Under the pieces are notes generated by a model. The model was not told the origin of the DNA. It worked only from the letters and a program-made list of their open reading frames with translations, and made no database searches. From contig HF994128.1 in assembly GCA_000436915.1 (NCBI GenBank), forward strand, positions 62,932 through 126,931: 64,000 nt of DNA, given 5' to 3'. The DNA comes from Prevotella sp. CAG:1092. GTDB taxonomy: Bacteria > Bacteroidota > Bacteroidia > Bacteroidales > Bacteroidaceae. Position 1 is the stretch's first letter. Each line of letters starts with the position of its first letter. Below are positions 37,359-47,127 of the stretch, in pieces. The translations under genes and the position numbers were made by a program.

Positions 37359-37455
37359 ACTAAAATATTTGTAATAAGTGGCAATTTGCCAATATTTTTT
37401 TGTTCTATCTCATATTTTGATGATATAACATCTGAATTGCTAACCTGCAAAAGCA

Positions 37456-37504
37456 AGAAGGGAAGCAAAGATTAGGACTTACTTCCTATCTTTGCTTCCC
37501 TTCT
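37456..37504 (-). terminator. Terminator of the S46 peptidase gene
   Basis: A perfect 17-bp stem (37456-37472 with 37488-37504) around a 15-base loop, downstream of the minus-strand gene that ends at 37528. The remaining gap 37270-37455 holds only the leader promoter and AT-rich sequence. Confidence 0.88.
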
Positions 37505-37527
37505 ATCATATTAGGGGCTTTTAAGAA

Positions 37528-39651
37528 TTATTTTGCATTTATCTCCTTGAGCAAACGGTCTGCATGTCCCCAAGAGTCCATCATATAGAGCACATAGCGG
37601 ATATCAACGCCGATACAACGAGCCAAGTGGCTATCGAAGTTGATGTCTGAAGAAAGGCTATCCCAGTTGCCATCGAAGGCAAGTCCAATGAGGTTGCCAT
37701 TACCATCAAACATAGGTGAACCAGAGTTACCGCCTGTGATATCATTGTTGGTGAGGAAGCAGAGCTGGAACTTACCTGTTGTTTGGTCTACATACTTTCC
37801 AAAGTTGTTAGAGCTAAAGAGCTTGTGCATGATAGGCTCTACCTGATAGTCGATAATCTTATTGCCCTTATCCATCTTCTCAACAATGCTCTCGGCAGTA
37901 GTATAATAGCCTGAAGGCTTGCCACCAAGGTCGAAGCCACCTATCTGACCATAGCTCAAACGCATGGTGAAGTTAGCGTCTGAATAGTGAGGAAGGTCTT
38001 CTTCCATGCGAAGCTTAGCAGCACAGAGATATTTCTCCTGCTTGTTGATATCGTCGCTTACGCTATTGATGTTTTCACGCAATACGCCGAGCACCTCCAA
38101 GAGGTCGAGACCAAGCTGCACACCTGGGTCTTTGAGATATGACTTGCGGTTGATGTAGATAGGCTTGCCACTCTTCATGAGGAATGAGTTAGCATAAAGA
38201 TAGTCTACATACTTAGCATAGTCGCCACCAAACTTACTGTCGATGGTAGCATAGAACTTAGGAAGATATTTGCTATCTACATGCTCACGATAGTTCTTCA
38301 TCAATACTGCGAGCACCTCCTTGTCGAGAGCTTCATCCCATTCCTCGCTATTGTCAGCAAACTCTATATACTGCTTCGACTTCTTGTTCTTTGGTCCCTT
38401 AACTTCCATTCTGTCGAGAGCCATAGCACGAGTAGTAAACTCGTTGGTACGACGGAAAGCCTCGCTATAGTTTGTCCAAACCTTCATATATTCGAAGCGC
38501 TTGTCATAGAGTTGCTTCATCTTATCGAAGTCGAGCTGTCCCTTCAGATAGCCTGTAGAATCCTGATAAGCCTTGATACGCTTCTCGTAGTCGCGCTTCA
38601 AATTGATGATGCCGATAGAGTCGATACACTTGTTCATACCAAGCGAGTTCTTCCAATAGTTAGAGCTCTGAGCATACTTAGAATCATACTTGATACGTAC
38701 AGCCTCGTTGGCACGCATATGGCGAATCATCACATCTTGCTTTACACCACGCACCTGAGCACGAGGAGCATTCTGAGCATCGCGCATCTCGTGGATACCA
38801 AAGCTTGATAGGTAGCGGCTTGTAGAACCAGGATAGCCGATGGTCATAGCGTAGTCGCCTTCCTTATATCCCTGCATGCTAACCTGAGCCCAACGCTTTG
38901 GATGGTAAGGCACATTGTCCTTGCTATATGCTGCAGGGCCATTGGTCTTAGGGTCGGCATAGATACGGAATACCGAGAAGTCGCAAGTCTGACGTGGCCA
39001 CATCCAGTTGTCAGTCTCGCCACCAAACTTACCCATTGACTTAGGCACGGTGAACACCAAGCGGAGGTCGGTGAAGTCCTGATATGTGGTAGCATAATAC
39101 TTGTTACCCTCATAGAAAGCATCGATATCGATATGGAGAGTAGAGTCTACCTTCTTAATAGAATCGGTAAGAGCATTCTGCAAAGAGTCGATGAGGTTAG
39201 CCTGATCGTTAGAGTTCATGTTGTCGATGCCAAGTGCAGTAAGGCGATCGGTAACATCCTTCTGATCAATCATAAAGCTAACGAACATATCCTCGTTAGG
39301 CAATTCCTCTTCGAAGCTCTTAGCATAGAAACCGTTGAGCATATAGTCGTGCTCTACGGTAGAATGTGAGCGAATAGCTTCGAAACCACAATGGTGGTTG
39401 GTAAACACAAGACCGTCTGGCGATACCACAACGCCAGAGCAATAACCAGAGAAGTTAACTACCGCGTTCTTCAAGGCGTTCTCGCCATTGTAGAGCTGAT
39501 CATAAGTCATCTTGAAACCTTCTTGCTGCATAATGTTGTAAACAGCATTAGGCAAGTTGTAGATTGTCCACATACCCTCGTCAGCATGTGCGGTGTTGAG
39601 TCCGCAGAATGCCATCATCGAAGCGATAAGGACTGTTGCTTTTTTCTTCAT
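37528..39651 (-). CDS. S46-family dipeptidyl-peptidase, DPP7-like
   Basis: 707 residues from the ATG at 39651; the upstream ATG at 39699 lies inside the neighbouring Fic remnant and was rejected. Signal peptide (ATVLIASMMAFCGLNTAHA). The trypsin-like catalytic His is in TNHHCG (84-89) and the nucleophile is S643 in TGGNSGSP. Eighteen residues later the specificity position is Gly661 (AFDGNWD). DPP7 has Gly here and accepts hydrophobic residues, while the acidic-specific DPP11 has Arg, so DPP7-type specificity is predicted. It releases dipeptides in the periplasm for amino-acid nutrition. No TAnnTTTG promoter was seen immediately upstream; the Fic remnant starts there instead. Confidence 0.88.
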   Translation of the reverse strand: MKKKATVLIASMMAFCGLNTAHADEGMWTIYNLPNAVYNIMQQEGFKMTYDQLYNGENALKNAVVNFSGYCSGVVVSPDGLVFTNHHCGFEAIRSHSTVEHDYMLNGFYAKSFEEELPNEDMFVSFMIDQKDVTDRLTALGIDNMNSNDQANLIDSLQNALTDSIKKVDSTLHIDIDAFYEGNKYYATTYQDFTDLRLVFTVPKSMGKFGGETDNWMWPRQTCDFSVFRIYADPKTNGPAAYSKDNVPYHPKRWAQVSMQGYKEGDYAMTIGYPGSTSRYLSSFGIHEMRDAQNAPRAQVRGVKQDVMIRHMRANEAVRIKYDSKYAQSSNYWKNSLGMNKCIDSIGIINLKRDYEKRIKAYQDSTGYLKGQLDFDKMKQLYDKRFEYMKVWTNYSEAFRRTNEFTTRAMALDRMEVKGPKNKKSKQYIEFADNSEEWDEALDKEVLAVLMKNYREHVDSKYLPKFYATIDSKFGGDYAKYVDYLYANSFLMKSGKPIYINRKSYLKDPGVQLGLDLLEVLGVLRENINSVSDDINKQEKYLCAAKLRMEEDLPHYSDANFTMRLSYGQIGGFDLGGKPSGYYTTAESIVEKMDKGNKIIDYQVEPIMHKLFSSNNFGKYVDQTTGKFQLCFLTNNDITGGNSGSPMFDGNGNLIGLAFDGNWDSLSSDINFDSHLARCIGVDIRYVLYMMDSWGHADRLLKEINAK

Positions 39652-39679
39652 TACTTGTTTTCCTGTTTTTATTATGATG

Positions 39680-40240
39680 TTATTTATTCTTTTTCTCATA
39701 CCATTCTTTCCAAGTCTTCGCCAGTTCCGTCATTCTATATTGCTGACGAGGATGTCTTGGGGTGTTTGGGTATTTCCTTTCAATAGCTTTTTCTGAGAGG
39801 GCAGCGTTTAAATATAGTTCACTAAAACTTTTTCTATCCTTTAGTCCGATTGCACCCATAATTTCCGCAGATGTCATATATTCATCGTTAAAGGATAGAA
39901 TAAGAGTCTCCACATGTTGACTGAACTTGTGGGGTACTTGTGGGGTACTTGAGGATAGCTTGCGGGGTACTTGTGGGGTACCTATTCTTGGCTGCTCTTT
40001 CCAATCATCTGTCGGTCGGATATGCAAGTACCTATTTTTTAGAACCCAACCATCTTTAAGAAGTAAGTTCCTGAAGAAACGAACCAGGTAGACAGGAGAG
40101 TATTCTATACCTTTTTGAATGTTGCGATAGTTGGCACGAACCAAAGCATTGCGGAAGTACCAGGAATGCTGGGCAAACATATCGTTGTTCACCTCATAGC
40201 CTAACGAACGGAGATATTGGATGGTGAAAATCGCCGTGGT
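39680..40240 (-). pseudogene. Remnant of a Fic-family gene (C-terminal part)
   Basis: Read on the minus strand from 40240, the frame gives TTAIFTIQYLRSLGYEVNND and continues through FAQHSWYFRNALVRANYRN and YLHIRP. It then runs through a TPQVP-repeat linker to a winged-helix end (MTSAEIMGAIGLKDRKSFSE). This is the part of a Fic protein that follows the HPFx(D/E)GNGR motif; the preceding arginine, the catalytic motif and everything N-terminal are missing. The next codon upstream in this frame is a stop. The first ATG in frame is at 40192. It cannot AMPylate; a role for the winged helix alone is unlikely. Confidence 0.82.
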
Positions 40241-43200
40241 TCAAGAGCAGAGATACCATCAGGAGTAGCTGTCTTGTAAGAGAGAAGTGTGAATTCAGCT
40301 TCATCACCTGCTATGCGGAAGTAGCCAACTACGCTCTCTACATTAGCCATCATAGACTCGTCGAGTGAGTGAGTTCTGTCAGCGATTTCAGCCTTAGTAT
40401 CACCCTTAACAAGCTGGAAGTGATCATCCTTGTTCTTGTTTACAGTAATACCCTTAAACTCATAGAGACGGTAGTTGTTTTCTGCCTTCAATACCTCTGC
40501 GAAATCAGCCTCGGTAGGAACAACAGGAGCCTCTGTAGTAGTAATATCTGAATTAGCTGTGTTTTCACATACCTCGATAGAACCATAGCTATATTTTGCA
40601 TAGAGATAGCCATTGAGAACTACACCCTGTTTGAATTCGTCTTTCAACATTTCCGTTCCAACAGCCTCAGCAAAGAAGTACTGAGCATTAAATGCGCCAG
40701 TCTTATCTTCGATGATTGCAGAAGACATTGAAGCGTCAGCTACAGTAATCTGAGCATCTGTAAGCTTCAACTTAATAGTTGCACCTTCGTTCTCTTCACC
40801 AAGCTTGTTCAACTCTGCAATGCTGTTAACCTCGATAGGTGCTGCAGGAGCTGCCTCATAAGATAAAGGAGTAAAGAAATACTTAGGAGTTTCCTGATCT
40901 AATGATTCGTACTCTGCATACAAAATACCTGTAACGCTCTGAAGCTTTTCTGGCATATTGCTTCCATCAGAGAACCATAATGCGAAAGCATCACGAAGCT
41001 GTATTGACTGTTCACCCTGACAGATATCAAAGTTTGGAGCTTCCTCTGTACCCACATTCTTAATAGTTACATCTTTGACTTTAAACAAGTGTAAATCGTT
41101 CTCTGGCTTAATAACTTCAGCAAGAGTTGCCTCGGTAGGTACTACTGTTGAAGGAGTAGGTGTTATTTGTGATTTCTCTGTATCCTCTGATACACAAAGA
41201 GAGTTAGGCCAGTTGTATGTTGCATAAAGGGTACCATTGAGAACTGAACCTTCCTCAAAGTTGCCTTCTAACAAACCTTCAGCAGTGGCCTCCATCATAA
41301 GATCGCTTATATCAATAGCACCTGTAGCATCTTCCAAAATAGCGAAGTCTATCATTTCCATACCTCCGTAACTACTCTTGTGCAAAGCAGTAATCTTAGC
41401 ATCGTGGAGGTTAAACTTAACTGGTACTTCATCCAATTCGCTCTCAACCTTAATAGCACGCAATTCAGCGATGCTGTTAACTTCGGTGTAAGCAGGAGCA
41501 ACTTCGCCTACCTTAACAAGACGGAAGCGTGTGAATGACATCCACTGATGTTGCTTATCGGTTACACCCTGTACACCAAGGTTTACGACAGCATCATCCT
41601 CGGTAACCTCAAACTCTACAGAGTTATCGTTCCAACCACGATCGAAGAGTTCGCCTGAAGCACCAACATGCTTCATTTCAGCACGAGCCTCACCTGCAAA
41701 GAGTGCAAATGAAGTAAGATCTGCCGATGCACGTGATGTTGCTGTGAGCAAGTACTTACCCTTAGGCAAAGTTACGTCTTGAGAGAATGTTACATCCCAA
41801 GCATTGTCATTCCAGCTACCACCATCGAAGTAAGAGTGAGTAGAGTTTCCTTCTGCATCGGTGAATGGTTCTGCTGTCTTAATATTAATAGCACCCTTGT
41901 TGATTTCACCAAGAGCTGTTGTCCAACCCTCCAAGGCCTCAGCGTTAGGGTTCTTGATAGACTCGGTATAGTTGGTAGCACCCTCTACGCCTTCTGCCAA
42001 AGCATTAGACTCAACGATAGAACGAACAGCAGCAACAAGAGCAGAAGCCTTAGCTGTAGCTTCCTCTGCATTCTTGGCTGTAGCTACAAGAGCATCTGCA
42101 AGTGCAGAAGCCTTCTCTTCGCTTGCATACTTATAAGCAGCAACTTCGAAATCCTTATACTGAGCTTTGGCTGTTGCCAATGCTACATAAGCGTCCTTAG
42201 CACCTTTGAATGTATTGGTAGCCTCATTGAGAGCTGTTGTTGCAGCAATATAGGCCTCCTTAGTTTCCTCTGCAACTGTGCTGTTAGCATCAATAGCTGC
42301 GGTCAAAGCAGTACGCTCGTCGCCAACAACTTCTGCATAAGTATCATCAGAAACTGCAGCCTTTGCAGCTGCGAGAGCTGCCTCGTAAGCCCCTTTGAAT
42401 ACAGCGACATCGTTAACCTCTCCATAGTATGTAAGACGGAAATTGTCGAAGCAAGCCCAGTCGGCAGCCACCTTCTCAACCTTCTTAACACCAATTTTTA
42501 ATGTTCCGTCAGAAACAACCACTGGATCAAGAGCCAAATTATAGGCACCAGCCGAGAAGAATTTACTTGCATCAGCCTGACTATTTGGGAACTTGCCTCC
42601 GATACCTTCTGCAGAAGAACCAGCATCTACCTTGCCTGCATCTGCATAGACAGAAGGTAATGATGTCTCTACTGTATTTGCGTAAGCTTTTGCATAAAGA
42701 TTTTCGCTACCATTAAGGTGAGCTGGTGCAGAAATTTTTATTTCACCATTACGATAGAAACCTTGAAGTTCTAAAACATACTTTCCATTAGGAACCTTAA
42801 TAGTTTGGTAAACATCGAAGTCGGTATTATACTTCTCTGCGTTCATATTGGTGACGTCGCCACCAGGCTTCACGCTTCCCTGCCATGTATTGTTACGTGT
42901 ATCGTTGCGTCCGATGTTGTGACCCTTGATAAGCCATGTAGCATCCATACCAGCCTCTGCAGTAGCATTAGCGAGGGCAGCAATACGCTCAGCTTCTGTA
43001 ACGAACACCCACTTAGCATAGTCATTATCAGTTGTCTGAAGAACAACATCCTGATTACCTTCCTGAGCCGAGAGGTTCTTCTCACCATTATTGATATAGA
43101 ATGCAGGTGTACCATCAGTAGCAGTTGTAGCTACGAATGTCCATGTGAATGAAGCACCATCGGTAAATTCTCCATTCAAGAAGTTCTTGGCACCGCCATT

Positions 43201-44439
43201 AGAAATCTGAGTGTCGATAGTATACTTACCCTCTTCCAATGTTGCAAGTTTTACATCAAAGCCATGGTCGTCAACAATAGCGTGTGAGCCCCAAGAGCTA
43301 CCAGCAGCCATAAACTTGCCTGTAGCAACATTCTTGATATAATATGTGCCAGCCTCTGGATAAGCAGGACCTTCTGGCTTAGCAACGATATCCTCAGCGC
43401 TTGTAGGAGCAATTTCTACAATAACATCAGTAGAACCCTTTGCTACGAAAGGAATGATGATACCGCTAATGCTCTGAATATTTTCAGGAAGAGTATATTC
43501 AACATTGAACTTGTTGTAAAGTTGAATCTTGTTTTCGCCATTTACGAGGTATGTCTTACCATCAGCCTCTTCGATAGTAAAATCGGTAAGTGTGACATAC
43601 TTCAAATAAGAAGTAGCCTTCATAGCGTCAGCAAATTCCATTGCTACAGGAGCTACAGCGTCGCCATCGGTAATGGTAAGAGCTGTAACATCGGTATTAG
43701 CAGTCTTTGCAGCCTGTGGCATACCCATAAATTCACTATACTTAGCCTCTATAGTACCATTGATTACCTGACCTGCTGTTGCTTTAATACCCCAGTTATA
43801 GAAGTCGATAGCACCTGTAGCGTCTTCAACGATCAAGTCTTTGCTTCCAGCATAAACCACCTTACCATTGGTAACAGTAAGCTTCACAGCCTTATCTTTC
43901 TCACAAGCCTTGAGAGAAGCGAAGTCTGCAATCTCTGGCAACACAACTACTTCTGCACCTTCGCCTGGATCTGCGATAGTGAGGACTGCCTTTTCAATCT
44001 TATTTGTACCAGTTGCAGTAAACTTCACGGCATTCACCTGTTCTTTAGGCTGGACCCAAGTTTTAGAAGTGCAAGTTCCGACCTCAGGAGTACTCTTAAA
44101 ATCTGTTGCTGTAAATTCTATTTTTTCTATTACCTTACCTTCAGGGGCTGTGAAAGTGAATGAGCCGCCATTCTTATAAACACGTAAGTCAATAGCACTA
44201 TTAGTTACCCACATCTTGGTTTTGTTAGTACCATCAGTAGTTGTCAGAGTTACTCCATCTTGCAAAATTGGAGATGTAATGGCACCCTTGTCTACTTCAC
44301 CAGTGTTACTAGAACTCAAAGGCAATCCCCACGGATTAGCTGCAAAATCGAAAGTCACGGTAGTTCTTGCCAACAACCCAGCAGGCATAGCCAACAATAG
44401 CATCAAAATGCTAAGAAACGAATACGTAAATTTCTTCAT
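40201..44439 (-). CDS. Giant modular secreted protein, secretion tail lost by fusion
   Basis: 1412 residues. Signal peptide (YSFLSILMLLLAMPAGLLA), then an N-terminal beta domain and an OB-like module (about 25-345). A region with KYTIDTQISN and YIKNVATGKF resembles a ricin-like sugar-binding fold (about 365-485), and a beta-sandwich follows (about 500-680). An Ala-rich helical segment comes next (about 685-830), then another carbohydrate-binding-like domain (about 840-975) and three OB-like repeats (about 980-1395). The block at 40850-41500 closely matches 35010-35665 in the 966-residue gene. After DGISAL the frame reads EPRRFSPSNISVR and stops: that tail is out-of-frame Fic sequence, so the expected type IX signal is gone and surface export is doubtful. 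Confidence 0.75.
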   Translation of the reverse strand: MKKFTYSFLSILMLLLAMPAGLLARTTVTFDFAANPWGLPLSSSNTGEVDKGAITSPILQDGVTLTTTDGTNKTKMWVTNSAIDLRVYKNGGSFTFTAPEGKVIEKIEFTATDFKSTPEVGTCTSKTWVQPKEQVNAVKFTATGTNKIEKAVLTIADPGEGAEVVVLPEIADFASLKACEKDKAVKLTVTNGKVVYAGSKDLIVEDATGAIDFYNWGIKATAGQVINGTIEAKYSEFMGMPQAAKTANTDVTALTITDGDAVAPVAMEFADAMKATSYLKYVTLTDFTIEEADGKTYLVNGENKIQLYNKFNVEYTLPENIQSISGIIIPFVAKGSTDVIVEIAPTSAEDIVAKPEGPAYPEAGTYYIKNVATGKFMAAGSSWGSHAIVDDHGFDVKLATLEEGKYTIDTQISNGGAKNFLNGEFTDGASFTWTFVATTATDGTPAFYINNGEKNLSAQEGNQDVVLQTTDNDYAKWVFVTEAERIAALANATAEAGMDATWLIKGHNIGRNDTRNNTWQGSVKPGGDVTNMNAEKYNTDFDVYQTIKVPNGKYVLELQGFYRNGEIKISAPAHLNGSENLYAKAYANTVETSLPSVYADAGKVDAGSSAEGIGGKFPNSQADASKFFSAGAYNLALDPVVVSDGTLKIGVKKVEKVAADWACFDNFRLTYYGEVNDVAVFKGAYEAALAAAKAAVSDDTYAEVVGDERTALTAAIDANSTVAEETKEAYIAATTALNEATNTFKGAKDAYVALATAKAQYKDFEVAAYKYASEEKASALADALVATAKNAEEATAKASALVAAVRSIVESNALAEGVEGATNYTESIKNPNAEALEGWTTALGEINKGAINIKTAEPFTDAEGNSTHSYFDGGSWNDNAWDVTFSQDVTLPKGKYLLTATSRASADLTSFALFAGEARAEMKHVGASGELFDRGWNDNSVEFEVTEDDAVVNLGVQGVTDKQHQWMSFTRFRLVKVGEVAPAYTEVNSIAELRAIKVESELDEVPVKFNLHDAKITALHKSSYGGMEMIDFAILEDATGAIDISDLMMEATAEGLLEGNFEEGSVLNGTLYATYNWPNSLCVSEDTEKSQITPTPSTVVPTEATLAEVIKPENDLHLFKVKDVTIKNVGTEEAPNFDICQGEQSIQLRDAFALWFSDGSNMPEKLQSVTGILYAEYESLDQETPKYFFTPLSYEAAPAAPIEVNSIAELNKLGEENEGATIKLKLTDAQITVADASMSSAIIEDKTGAFNAQYFFAEAVGTEMLKDEFKQGVVLNGYLYAKYSYGSIEVCENTANSDITTTEAPVVPTEADFAEVLKAENNYRLYEFKGITVNKNKDDHFQLVKGDTKAEIADRTHSLDESMMANVESVVGYFRIAGDEAEFTLLSYKTATPDGISALEPRRFSPSNISVR

Positions 44440-44470
44440 GTATCAATAAAATTTGTCAGTCGTTGCGTCT

Positions 44471-44562
44471 CCGTCAATAGGCACAATAATAAAGGTAAAT
44501 GTCAAGTTGAGACTTCCGTTGACGGTTTACAATTCTTCTCGTCTCAGGAGTAAGAACGGAAG
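44471..44562 (-). ncRNA. Candidate structured leader RNA, copy B
   Basis: On the transcribed (minus) strand, P1 pairs 44557-44562 with 44513-44518. P2 pairs 44552-44556 with 44533-44537 around a 14-base loop, ACTCCTGAGACGAG. The loop pseudoknot pairs 44540-44543 with 44521-44524. A downstream strand 44471-44477 is a perfect 7-bp complement of 44519-44525, overlapping the pseudoknot strand. It ends 31 bases before the ATG. Stems P1, P2, the pseudoknot and the alternative stem all differ in sequence from copy A but still pair. The unpaired loop pattern, TAAA and the downstream TTTACC and GTGCC are conserved. Confidence 0.65.
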
Positions 44563-44592
44563 CCACGTTAAACAAAACTGCTGTTTGAGTGT

Positions 44593-44600
44593 CAAAAATA
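44593..44600 (-). promoter_or_regulatory. Possible -7 element of the 1412-residue protein gene
   Basis: Minus strand TATTTTTG matches TAnnTTTG and would start transcription near 44586, giving a leader of about 147 bases with the structured element. No good -33 site. The rest of 44601-44758 is AT-rich with nothing else seen. Confidence 0.4.
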
Positions 44601-44758
44601 ACATATTTTAATTCATAAAATTGCCGTAAAGATAGCGAATATTATCGAAATTACCAAATAAAAACAGGTTTTTATGTTTTTTGTATCATCTTTGCATCAC
44701 AAATCCTTAAAAAAAATAAAAATATAGATATATAATAAGGTATAAGAAAAGTTTTAAT

Positions 44759-44766
44759 TACTTTTG
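44759..44766 (+). promoter_or_regulatory. -7 promoter element of topA
   Basis: TACTTTTG matches TAnnTTTG and lies 27 bases before the chosen ATG at 44794. An in-frame ATG at 44764 overlaps it, which argues against that longer start. Confidence 0.6.
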
Positions 44767-44793
44767 TGCCCCATAATTTATACATTTCGTAGT

Positions 44794-47115
44794 ATGCAAG
44801 AAAATCTAGTGATTGTAGAGAGCCCCGCAAAGGCTAAGACAATAGAGAAGTTTTTAGGCTCCGACTTCAAGGTGATGTCGAGCTACGGACATATTCGTGA
44901 CCTCAAGAAACGTGAGTTGAGTATTGATGAAAAGACAATGATGCCTCACTATGAGATTCCTGAGGAGAAGAAGAAACTCGTTGCAGAACTAAAGAGCAAT
45001 GCAAAGAAGGCAAAGCAGATTTGGTTGGCATCCGATGAGGACCGCGAAGGAGAAGCCATCAGCTGGCACCTTTGCGAAGTATTAGGATTGGACGAGGAGA
45101 AGACAAAGCGTATCGTGTTCCATGAAATTACTAAGTCGGCTATTCTTAAGGCTATAGAGACTCCACGCCTTCTCGACATGAACCTTGTGAATGCACAGCA
45201 GGCTCGCCGTGTGCTCGACCGTATAGTAGGTTTTAAGCTCTCGCCAGTATTGTGGCGCAAGGTTAAACCATCACTCTCTGCCGGACGTGTGCAGAGTGTA
45301 GCTGTAAGACTCATCGTAGAGCGTGAGCGCGAGATGCAGGCTTTCAAGAGTGAGCCATACTACAGAGTGAATGCCATATTCCAGGTTACTGGAGCCGATG
45401 GCACAAAGAGCGAGCTAAAGGCAGAACTCGACACTCGATTCAAGACTCACGAAGAGGCTGTGGAATTCTTGAATCAATGCAAGGATGCTCACTTCACCGT
45501 GGCTTCTATACAGAAGAAGCCTTTGAAGCGTATGCCTGCTCCTCCTTTCACAACATCTACACTTCAGCAGGAGGCAGCCCGCAAGTTGGGCTTTACTGTT
45601 AGCCAGACCATGATGGTGGCTCAGCATCTATATGAGAACGGACGCATCACATACATGCGTACCGATAGTGTGAACTTATCGCAGTTGGCACTCAACGGTA
45701 GCGAAGCTTTGGTGAAGGAGCTTTATGGCGACAACTTCTCAAAAAGACGCAACTACCACACAAGTTCTAAGGGTGCTCAGGAAGCTCACGAGGCTATCCG
45801 CCCTACTGTTATGGATCAGCAGACCATAGAGGGAACTGTACAGGAGCGCCGCCTATACAACTTGATATGGAAGCGCACCATAGCTTCGCAGATGGCTGAT
45901 GCACAGTTGGAGAAGACAACTATCACTATCGACGTAAACAACTCTTCGTATAAGTTTGTTGCTAATGGCGAGGTTGTTACATTCGACGGATTCTTGAAGG
46001 TTTACACAGAGTCTACCGACGACGACAACCAGAATGCAGAAGAATCAGATTTGTTGCCAGTTATCAACGAAGGCGACGAGCTACAGCAGGAGGAGATAAC
46101 ATCTACAGAAAGATTCAGCCAGGGTCCTACCAGATATACTGAAGCAAGTCTTGTACACAAGCTTGAGGAATTGGGCATCGGTCGTCCTTCTACCTATGCT
46201 CCAACAATCTCTACCATCCAGCAGCGCGAATATGTGCAGAAGGGTGACAAGAATGGAGAGGAACGCACATACGTGATAGACACCTTGAAGAATGGCGTTA
46301 AGACTTCGAAGACCAAGACCGAGATGGCTGGCTCTGACAAGGGTAAGCTGTTGCCAACAGATATCGGTATGGTGGTTAACGACTTCTTGATGAAGAACTT
46401 CCCAGAGATTATGGACTACAACTTCACCGCACGTGTGGAGGAGCAGTTCGACCAAATAGCCGAAGGCAAAGAGGAATGGCTACAGATGATGAAGACTTTC
46501 GACAAAGACTTTGAGCCTGTGGTAGACAAGGTAATGAACGAAAGATCAGAGCATAAGGCTGGCGAACGTATGCTTGGCAACGACCCTAAGACTGGTAAGC
46601 CTGTATATGTGAAGATATGCCGCTTCGGACCTGCTGTACAGATTGGCTCGGCTGAGGACAATGATAAGCCACAGTTTGCTCAGATGCCTGCAGATAAGAG
46701 TATCGAGACTATCACACTCGAAGAGGCTCTTGAACTATTCAAGCTTCCACGCACATTGGGCGACTTCGAAGGTTCGCCTGTGGTTATCGGAGCAGGAAGA
46801 TTCGGACCTTACGTATTGCACAACAAGAAATATGCTTCGCTGCCAAAGGGCGAAGACCCAATGACAATATCTCTCACAAGCGCTATAACCATTATCATGG
46901 ACAAGCGCAAGCAGGAGCAACAACGCCATATCAAAGCTTTCAACGAGGATACTAAGTTGGAAGTGCTGAACGGACGCTATGGTCCTTATCTCGCCTACGA
47001 CGGCAAGAACTATCGTTTGCCAAAGTCTATGCACGAGAATGCAGCAGATCTTACCTACGAACAATGTATGGAGGTGATAAACGCTGCACCAGAACCAAAG
47101 GCAAGAAAGAAATAA
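44794..47115 (+). CDS. topA: DNA topoisomerase I
   Basis: 773 residues from the ATG at 44794. The TOPRIM start NLVIVESPAKAKTIEKFLG and the acidic DEDREGEAISWH bind magnesium. The cleaving tyrosine is Y287 in GRITYMRTDSVNLS. The C-terminal half has repeated topo_C modules (ICRFGPAVQIGS, AGRFGPYVLHNKKYASLP, NGRYGPYLAYDGKNYRLP) instead of four-Cys zinc ribbons. It relaxes negative supercoils, opposing the gyrase encoded in this window. It is the first gene of a tight run with aroK and speA. Confidence 0.95.
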   Translation: MQENLVIVESPAKAKTIEKFLGSDFKVMSSYGHIRDLKKRELSIDEKTMMPHYEIPEEKKKLVAELKSNAKKAKQIWLASDEDREGEAISWHLCEVLGLDEEKTKRIVFHEITKSAILKAIETPRLLDMNLVNAQQARRVLDRIVGFKLSPVLWRKVKPSLSAGRVQSVAVRLIVEREREMQAFKSEPYYRVNAIFQVTGADGTKSELKAELDTRFKTHEEAVEFLNQCKDAHFTVASIQKKPLKRMPAPPFTTSTLQQEAARKLGFTVSQTMMVAQHLYENGRITYMRTDSVNLSQLALNGSEALVKELYGDNFSKRRNYHTSSKGAQEAHEAIRPTVMDQQTIEGTVQERRLYNLIWKRTIASQMADAQLEKTTITIDVNNSSYKFVANGEVVTFDGFLKVYTESTDDDNQNAEESDLLPVINEGDELQQEEITSTERFSQGPTRYTEASLVHKLEELGIGRPSTYAPTISTIQQREYVQKGDKNGEERTYVIDTLKNGVKTSKTKTEMAGSDKGKLLPTDIGMVVNDFLMKNFPEIMDYNFTARVEEQFDQIAEGKEEWLQMMKTFDKDFEPVVDKVMNERSEHKAGERMLGNDPKTGKPVYVKICRFGPAVQIGSAEDNDKPQFAQMPADKSIETITLEEALELFKLPRTLGDFEGSPVVIGAGRFGPYVLHNKKYASLPKGEDPMTISLTSAITIIMDKRKQEQQRHIKAFNEDTKLEVLNGRYGPYLAYDGKNYRLPKSMHENAADLTYEQCMEVINAAPEPKARKK

Positions 47116-47127
47116 ACGAAAACTATC

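Noticed and set aside
39652..39699. Longer start for the S46 peptidase
   Set aside because: It would overlap the Fic remnant and place extra residues before a good signal peptide.
39880..39990. Tandem DNA repeat near 39.9 kb as a separate element
   Set aside because: The GTGGGGTACTTG-type repeats encode the TPQVP linker usual in Fic proteins of this type and belong to the remnant.
41779..42501. 240-codon open frame antisense to the giant protein gene
   Set aside because: Cys/Ser-rich shadow of the Ala-rich helical segment; no signal for expression.
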